19,860 nucleotides of DNA from Bacillota bacterium (GTDB lineage Bacteria > Bacillota > Clostridia > Peptostreptococcales > Anaerovoracaceae), in the NCBI GenBank assembly GCA_016283945.1, contig JAEENW010000075.1, positions 1-19,860 on the forward strand, given 5' to 3'. Positions 15,255 to 19,860 of the stretch are shown piece after piece. Numbering within the stretch: the stretch's first letter is position 1; each line of letters starts with the position of its first letter. The notes beneath the pieces are model-generated. The model was not told the origin of the DNA. It did not search any database and saw only the letters and a program-made list of their open reading frames with translations. Made by a program: the position numbers and the translations under genes.

Positions 15255-17579
15255 ATGAGCGACGAATTCACATCCGAGATCATGTCGATGCCTCTCATAG
15301 CTCTGAGAGGAGTCAACGTCTTCCCTCAGACCGAGGTCAGGTTCGACGTTGAGAGACAGAAATCCATACTCGCCATAGACACGGCGATGAACGAGGACGG
15401 ACTCGTGTTCCTCGTGAACCAGAAGGACCCCGAGGTGGATCTTCCCACCGCGAAGGACCTCTATACAATGGGCACCGTCGCGAAGATCAAGAGGGTGCTC
15501 AAGCTCCCCGGAGAGCACATAAGGGTGCTCGTGATAGGGCAGTACAGGGCAAGGCTCAGGAGGATGCTCTATGAAATGCCCTATTTCCACTGCAGCGTGA
15601 GCCGCATAGACGACATAGCCGGCGAGCCGGGCCCCGAGGCGGAAGCCCTCATCAGGACCTGCGCCAACCTCTACGGCGCCTACAGGAAGGCTCATCCGCG
15701 CTTCCCCTCCGACGAGTTCCATGGCTTTGAGCGTCCGGACGATCCGGGCTACATCGCCGACTTCGTCGTCACCCAGATGGACATCAAGGCCTCCGAGGCT
15801 CACAAGGTCCTGATCGCTCAGGATCCGGTCAAGAGGCTGAAGCTGGTCGTCAAGTACCTTGTCCGCGAGACCGAGATATCCAAGCTCGAGGGCCAGATCA
15901 ACGAGAAGATCCAGACCAGGCTCACCAAGGCCCAGAGGGAGTCTTACCTGCGCGAGCAGATCAAGACCATTCAGGAGGAGCTCGGAAACAAGGAAGACAT
16001 AGGCGCGGAGACCGCGGAGTGGAGAAAGCAGCTGAAGAAGCTCAAGCTCCCGCAGCAGACCGCCGCCAAGATAGAGAAGGAGATAGACAGGGCTGAGAAG
16101 CTCCCGTCCTACGCTCCGGATCTTTCCGTGCTCAGGACCTACATCAACACCGTTCTGGAGCTCCCCTGGCACAAGAGGAGCGCCGTCTCCATGGACATCG
16201 CCAGAGCCCAGGAGATCCTCGACGAGGACCACTACGGCCTCGAGAAGGTCAAGGACAGGATACTCGAGTATCTGGCTGTCCAGACCCTCGCCAAGGACCT
16301 CAAGAGCCCGATACTGTGCCTCGTAGGGCCTCCGGGAGTGGGCAAGACCTCCATAGCGAGATCCATAGCCCGCTCCGTGGACAGGCAGTTCGTCCACATG
16401 TCGCTCGGCGGCGTGAGGGACGAGGCGGAGATCAGGGGACACCGCAGGACCTACGTCGGCGCCATCCCCGGCCGCGTCATGTCCGCGATCAAGGAGTGCG
16501 GTTACAGCGATCCCGTCTTCCTCTTCGACGAGGTGGACAAGATAGGCAGCGACTTCAGGGGCGATCCCGCCTCCGCGCTGCTCGAGGTCCTCGATCCCGA
16601 ACAGAACAAGGAGTTCATGGATCACTACCTCGAGGTCCCGTTCGACCTCTCGAACGTCATGTTCATCACGACCGCAAACACCACTGACACCATCCCGAGG
16701 CCCCTCCTCGACAGGATGGAGGTCATAGAGCTCTCGGGCTACACCTCCGAGGAGAAGCTCAACATAGCCCAGAAGTACCTGATCCCCAAGCAGATCAAGG
16801 CCAACGGGCTCAAGCAGAAGAACATATCCATCCACAAGGACGCGGTAGAGGAGATCATCAACTCCTACACCCGCGAGTCGGGAGTCAGAGGCCTCGAGAA
16901 GCAGATCGCGGGCGTCTGCCGCAAGGTCGCGCGCATGATAGTCGCGGGCGACGAGAGCAGGCAGGTCGTCACGGCGAAGAACATCGAGGAGTACCTGGGC
17001 AACAAGCGCTTCCACTACGACAAGATCCTCGAGAAGAACGAGATCGGAGTATCCACCGGCCTCGCCTGGACCGTCGTTGGCGGAGATACTCTCTTCATAG
17101 AGACCGCCTGCATGCCCGGCTCCGGCCATATCCAGCTCACCGGCCAGCTCGGCGACGTCATGCAGGAATCGGCCAAAGCCGCTATAAGCTACATCCGCGC
17201 GCACGCCTCGGATCTCGGAGTCGACGAGGAGTTCTACAAGAACAAGGACATCCACATCCACATCCCCGAGGGCGCGACCCCCAAGGACGGACCCTCGGCG
17301 GGCGTCACCATGTGCGTATCCGTGCTCTCGGCTCTCACCGGAAGGGCGGTGCGAAAAAACGTCGCCATGACCGGAGAGATTAGCCTCAGGGGCAAGATAC
17401 TCCCCGTCGGAGGTATCAAAGAGAAGATGATCGCCGCCCACAGGCTCGGGATCAAGAAGGTCCTGCTGCCGGCGGACAACGAGAGGGATCTCGACGATCT
17501 TCCGAAGACCGTCCACGAGCAGATGGAGTTCGTCCTCATAAGCGAGGTCGGCGACGCCGTCCGCGAGGCGCTGATATGA
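15255..17579 (+). CDS. lon: ATP-dependent Lon protease (LonA type), 774 aa
   Basis: Lon degrades damaged and regulatory proteins in the cytoplasm. The N-terminal substrate-binding domain (about 1-200; PLIALRGVNVFPQ) is followed by a coiled-coil region, the AAA+ domain with Walker A GPPGVGKT (358-365) and Walker B VFLFDEVDK, and the C-terminal protease domain. The catalytic dyad is present: Ser681 in PKDGPSAG and Lys724, the second Lys of GGIKEK, 43 residues apart as in Escherichia coli Lon. Length is usual for LonA (770-810). AAGGAGG lies 4-5 bases before the ATG. It starts 27 bases after clpX and overlaps engB by four bases (ATGA). The order clpX-lon-engB is widely conserved in Firmicutes. 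Confidence 0.98.
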   Translation: MSDEFTSEIMSMPLIALRGVNVFPQTEVRFDVERQKSILAIDTAMNEDGLVFLVNQKDPEVDLPTAKDLYTMGTVAKIKRVLKLPGEHIRVLVIGQYRARLRRMLYEMPYFHCSVSRIDDIAGEPGPEAEALIRTCANLYGAYRKAHPRFPSDEFHGFERPDDPGYIADFVVTQMDIKASEAHKVLIAQDPVKRLKLVVKYLVRETEISKLEGQINEKIQTRLTKAQRESYLREQIKTIQEELGNKEDIGAETAEWRKQLKKLKLPQQTAAKIEKEIDRAEKLPSYAPDLSVLRTYINTVLELPWHKRSAVSMDIARAQEILDEDHYGLEKVKDRILEYLAVQTLAKDLKSPILCLVGPPGVGKTSIARSIARSVDRQFVHMSLGGVRDEAEIRGHRRTYVGAIPGRVMSAIKECGYSDPVFLFDEVDKIGSDFRGDPASALLEVLDPEQNKEFMDHYLEVPFDLSNVMFITTANTTDTIPRPLLDRMEVIELSGYTSEEKLNIAQKYLIPKQIKANGLKQKNISIHKDAVEEIINSYTRESGVRGLEKQIAGVCRKVARMIVAGDESRQVVTAKNIEEYLGNKRFHYDKILEKNEIGVSTGLAWTVVGGDTLFIETACMPGSGHIQLTGQLGDVMQESAKAAISYIRAHASDLGVDEEFYKNKDIHIHIPEGATPKDGPSAGVTMCVSVLSALTGRAVRKNVAMTGEISLRGKILPVGGIKEKMIAAHRLGIKKVLLPADNERDLDDLPKTVHEQMEFVLISEVGDAVREALI

Positions 17580-18163
17580 TAATATCGAGCGCGGAGTTTC
17601 TGACCTCCGCCGCGAAAAAGGGCCAGTACCCTCCGGAGGGCGTGCCCGAGATAGCCTTCGCGGGACGCTCCAACGTGGGCAAATCGTCCCTGCTGAACCT
17701 GCTGACTGGCCGCAAAGGCCTCGCCAAGGTCAGCTCGAGTCCCGGCAAGACCAGGACGATCAACTTCTTCCTGATCAACGGGAGCTTCCGCATAGTGGAC
17801 CTTCCCGGCTACGGCTACGCCAAGGTCTCGAAGGCCGAATCGGAGCGCTGGGGAAGGATGATGGAGGACTACCTCGAGGGCAGGAAGGATCTTATAAAGG
17901 TCGTCCAGCTAGTCGACAGCCGCCACGAGCCGAGCGCGCAGGACGTGCAGATGTACGATTATCTGCGCTATTTCGGGCTTTCCGGCGTTGTGGTCCTCAC
18001 CAAGACCGACAAGATATCGAAAAACGAGCTTAACAGAAATATTTCTCTCATAAAACGCACGCTGAAGCTGGACGCGGATGATATCATTATCCCTGTATCC
18101 GCGCTGAAGAAGACGGGCACCGAGGAGCTGCTCGCCTGCATGGAGGGACTGCTGAACTCATGA
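17576..18163 (+). CDS. engB: Ribosome-biogenesis GTPase EngB (YsxC/YihA), 195 aa
   Basis: EngB is an essential TRAFAC-class GTPase that helps assembly of the large ribosomal subunit. All GTPase motifs are visible: G1 GRSNVGKSS (30-38), G2 region PGKTRTINFF (56-65), G3 DLPGYG (75-80), G4 TKTDK (142-146), and G5 VSALK near residue 170. The DLPGYGYAKV sequence is specific to this subfamily. Length is normal. Its ATG overlaps the lon stop by four bases and its own stop overlaps the next ATG in the same way, so translation of lon, engB, the DUF1232 gene and hpt is probably coupled. Confidence 0.97.
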   Translation: MIISSAEFLTSAAKKGQYPPEGVPEIAFAGRSNVGKSSLLNLLTGRKGLAKVSSSPGKTRTINFFLINGSFRIVDLPGYGYAKVSKAESERWGRMMEDYLEGRKDLIKVVQLVDSRHEPSAQDVQMYDYLRYFGLSGVVVLTKTDKISKNELNRNISLIKRTLKLDADDIIIPVSALKKTGTEELLACMEGLLNS

Positions 18164-18495
18164 AGTACCTTGCTCTCGGAGCATTGCTCAAAAGGCTCAA
18201 GGCCGTTCCAAGGCTGATGAAGGACAGAAGCGTGTCCTTCTGGAAGAAGGCGCTCGTAGTCTTCGGCATCATATATCTGGTACTGCCCATGGATCTGATA
18301 CCGCCGATAATCCCGGTATTCGGATTTCTGGACGACATAGTGCTCTGGGCTTTCATACTCGTCCATCTGAAGGATGAGCTCGACAAGTACGCCGTTCCCC
18401 AGGAGGGCGGCAGCGGGGCAGACAAATACAGCGGAAGGGACGTCCTGGAAGCTGACTACACCGTTGAGGACCGAAAGGACGGTCAGGAATCATGA
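18160..18495 (+). CDS. DUF1232 / YkvA-family membrane protein, 111 aa
   Basis: This is a small protein with the DUF1232 signature LPMDLIPPIIPVFGFLDD (42-59; family pattern PxDLIPDxIPxxGxxDD). The signature lies between two hydrophobic segments (about 31-43 and 57-70), which could both span the membrane with the motif forming the turn. The N-terminus is basic and amphipathic (KRLKAVPRLMKD), and the last 35 residues are hydrophilic and probably disordered. The biochemical function of the family is not established. It overlaps engB and hpt by four bases on each side, so it belongs to this operon. Its position between a ribosome-assembly GTPase and a purine salvage enzyme gives no direct hint of role. 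Confidence 0.9.
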   Translation: MKYLALGALLKRLKAVPRLMKDRSVSFWKKALVVFGIIYLVLPMDLIPPIIPVFGFLDDIVLWAFILVHLKDELDKYAVPQEGGSGADKYSGRDVLEADYTVEDRKDGQES

Positions 18496-19031
18496 CAGCT
18501 GAAAAAAGAGATGTTTCAACCGTGCTGATAAGCGAGGAACAGATCGCGGCGAAGGTGCGCGAGATCGGAGAGGAGATAGGGCGCGACTACGCCGGAGAAG
18601 CGGTGCTTCTCGTGGGCATACTCAAGGGCTCTGTGGCCTTCCTCGCGGATCTCATGCGCGCGATACCCCTCGAGGACGTCTCGATAGACTTCATGTCCGT
18701 CTCCAGCTACGGCAGTTCCACCAAGACGAGCGGCGTGGTCAAGATCAACAAGGACATCGACTCCGACATCAGGGGCAGGAACGTCATCATAGTCGAGGAC
18801 ATCATAGACACCGGGCTTACGCTCAAGTACCTCAAGGAGTACCTCAGCAAGCGCTCCCCGAAGACGCTGAAGATCGCCGCCATATTCGACAAGCCCTCAA
18901 GGCGCGAGCTGGAGATCGAGGGCGACTACGTCGGCTTTAAGGTCGACGACCTGTTCATCGTGGGCTACGGCCTTGACGCGGATCAGAAGTACAGGAACCT
19001 CCCGTACATATCCTGGATCAAGACCGAGTAA
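18492..19031 (+). CDS. hpt: Hypoxanthine phosphoribosyltransferase, 179 aa
   Basis: The enzyme joins hypoxanthine or guanine with PRPP to give IMP or GMP, salvaging purines. The PRPP-binding signature VIIVEDIIDTG spans residues 98-108; LKGS (44-47) is the loop that forms the cis-peptide pyrophosphate site; SSYGSST (71-77) is the flexible active-site loop; and FKVDDLFIVGYGLD with YRNLPYI near the C-terminus are conserved base-binding and closing segments of bacterial Hpt. Length fits (about 175-185). The ATG overlaps the DUF1232 stop by four bases; the Shine-Dalgarno is a short AGGA. In many Firmicutes hpt sits with tilS and ftsH, so this location at the end of the clp-lon-engB run is a lineage-specific arrangement. 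No terminator is seen before pduL. Confidence 0.96.
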   Translation: MTAEKRDVSTVLISEEQIAAKVREIGEEIGRDYAGEAVLLVGILKGSVAFLADLMRAIPLEDVSIDFMSVSSYGSSTKTSGVVKINKDIDSDIRGRNVIIVEDIIDTGLTLKYLKEYLSKRSPKTLKIAAIFDKPSRRELEIEGDYVGFKVDDLFIVGYGLDADQKYRNLPYISWIKTE

Positions 19032-19081
19032 ATATTATAGTATTCAAAGCATTTATCTTTAGAACTGAAAAGGAGAAGAAA

Positions 19082-19654
19082 ATGGCTTACACAGTTCCCG
19101 TAGGTATTTCCAACAAGCATCTGCACCTGTCCAAGGAGCATCTCGAGATCCTCTTCGGAGAGGGACACGAGCTCACCGTCAAGAACATGCTCTCCCAGCC
19201 CGGCCAGTTCGCCGCAGAGGAGAAGGTAGACATCGTGGGACCCAAGAACACCCTCAAGGGCGTCAGAGTCCTCGGACCCTGCAGGAAGCAGACCCAGATC
19301 GAGCTGGCTCTCACCGACGCCAGGCAGATCGGAGTAGCCGTACCCGTACGCGAGAGCGGCAAGCTCGAGGGCTCCGCGCCCATCAAGCTCGTAGGTCCCT
19401 GCGGCGAGCTCGAGCTCGAAGAGGGCGCCATCGCGGCTCTCAGGCACATCCATCTCTCCGCCGCCCAGGCTGAGGAGGCCGGAGTCGTCGACAAGCAGAT
19501 CGTCAGCGTCAAGGTCGGAGGAGGCAGAGGCCTCATCTTCAACGAGGTACTGATCCGCTGCGGTGAAGGCCACGAGAGAGAGATGCACGTCGACACCGAC
19601 GAGGCCAACGCCGCCGGCATGAAGAACGGCATGGAAGTCGAAATAATCAAATAA
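19082..19654 (+). CDS. pduL: PduL-type phosphate acyltransferase (phosphotransacetylase), 190 aa
   Basis: PduL interconverts acyl-CoA and acyl phosphate and is unrelated to the Pta family. Two half-domains each begin with a metal-binding HxH: NKHLHLS (His 13, 15) and RHIHLS (His 122, 124), with further His at 164 and 169 in the GHEREMHVDTDEAN segment; two zinc ions are bound in the family. VPVRESG contains R90, the expected phosphate-binding Arg. The protein begins right at the first conserved strand, with none of the N-terminal encapsulation peptide that targets PduL to microcompartments, so it is most likely cytosolic and acts on acetyl-CoA made by NifJ. AAAGGAG lies 6 bases before the ATG. 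No acetate kinase or pdu gene is near. It starts 50 bases after hpt in an A/T-rich gap without a clear promoter. Confidence 0.95.
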   Translation: MAYTVPVGISNKHLHLSKEHLEILFGEGHELTVKNMLSQPGQFAAEEKVDIVGPKNTLKGVRVLGPCRKQTQIELALTDARQIGVAVPVRESGKLEGSAPIKLVGPCGELELEEGAIAALRHIHLSAAQAEEAGVVDKQIVSVKVGGGRGLIFNEVLIRCGEGHEREMHVDTDEANAAGMKNGMEVEIIK

Positions 19655-19673
19655 GTCCATAAGACTATTTGCA

Positions 19674-19702
19674 TTGACTTGCAGGTATAACAAGACTATT
19701 AT
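19674..19702 (+). promoter_or_regulatory. Upstream promoter (P1) of the putative rRNA operon
   Basis: TTGACT (19674-19679) and TATTAT (19697-19702) are spaced by 17 bases. It begins 20 bases after the pduL stop. Just downstream, AGCGG-CGTG-CCGCT (19719-19732) followed by TTT is a small hairpin that might end pduL transcripts or sit in the P1 leader. The space to P2 holds no gene. Confidence 0.65.
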
Positions 19703-19744
19703 GATTGAGCCTTGACAGAGCGGCGTGCCGCTTTCCGGCGCCTG

Positions 19745-19804
19745 AAAACTTCTTTAAAAAAGATGAAAATGGTGCTTGACAAGTGAGGGGCTCGCTCATA
19801 TAAT
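19745..19804 (+). promoter_or_regulatory. Strong promoter (P2) with A/T-rich UP-like element, probably of an rRNA operon
   Basis: TTGACA (19776-19781) and TATAAT (19799-19804) are perfect hexamers with a 17-base spacer. The 30 bases before the -35 (19745-19772) are A/T-rich with A and T runs, as in UP elements that bind the RNA polymerase alpha subunit. The sequence GTGCTTGACA and the tandem arrangement are typical of ribosomal RNA promoters in Clostridia. Confidence 0.8.
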
Positions 19805-19810
19805 AGGCAA

Positions 19811-19860
19811 TGTTCCGCGCCAAGCGCGGAGCTCAAGAACCTTGAAAACATCATAGTGTA
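19811..19860 (+). other. Leader of a putative rRNA operon (16S gene not in the window)
   Basis: Transcription from P2 should start near 19811. The leader opens with the hairpin TCCGCGC-CAA-GCGCGGA (19814-19830), followed by a second small stem, TCAAG-AAC-CTTGA (19833-19845). AAGAACCTTGAAAACATCAT resembles the sequence commonly found shortly before 16S genes in Firmicutes, where antitermination and pre-rRNA processing sites lie. No mature rRNA sequence is present before the window ends, so the call rests on promoter and leader likeness only. Confidence 0.6.

Overview
The window reads as chromosomal DNA from a GC-rich (roughly 60% by eye) anaerobic member of the Bacillota, most likely class Clostridia. 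The reasons are a pyruvate:ferredoxin oxidoreductase, a transketolase split into two subunits, PduL-type phosphotransacylase, sigma-A-like promoters, strong AGGAGG-type ribosome binding sites, the order tig-clpP-clpX-lon-engB, and a secreted dockerin protein with Clostridia-type Cys-rich repeats. The class is an inference; Synergistota share some of these traits. Nothing looks like a phage, insertion sequence, CRISPR array or defence island, and no intergenic gap exceeds about 205 bases.

Layout. (a) 1-1728, + strand: the 3' part of a secreted Cys-rich protein ending in a type I dockerin, then a small flavodoxin. (b) 1771-1804: a hairpin terminator facing the convergent M20-family amidohydrolase (1827-3206, - strand). 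(c) 3298-6534: from a consensus promoter, an apparent four-gene operon of a small exported protein, a TagA/WecG-family glycosyltransferase and the two transketolase subunits. (d) 6609-7384: a hairpin overlaps the promoter, ribosome binding site and start of a MinD/ParA-like protein whose P-loop lacks its lysine. (e) 7448-11137: nifJ, flanked by terminators and with its own near-consensus promoter. (f) 11182-11869: a CYTH-domain protein. (g) 11866-19031: tig, then clpP, clpX, lon, engB, a DUF1232 membrane protein and hpt, very tightly packed from clpP on. (h) 19082-19654: pduL. (i) 19674-19860: tandem strong promoters, an A/T-rich upstream element and leader hairpins that look like the start of an rRNA operon lying just beyond the right edge.

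How the genes fit together. Flavodoxin, nifJ and pduL form a plausible fermentative route: pyruvate to acetyl-CoA with electrons passed to ferredoxin or flavodoxin, then acetyl-CoA to acetyl phosphate. The PduL has no N-terminal targeting extension, so it is probably a housekeeping Pta substitute rather than a microcompartment enzyme. The block from tig to lon is protein quality control: ribosome-associated chaperone, ClpXP and Lon. EngB serves ribosome assembly and Hpt purine salvage.

Most of the window is ordinary housekeeping sequence. I do not see a convincing undescribed multi-gene system. The most unusual items are the degenerate MinD-like protein with its hairpin-embedded start, the operon joining a surface-glycan glycosyltransferase to transketolase, and the architecture of the dockerin protein.
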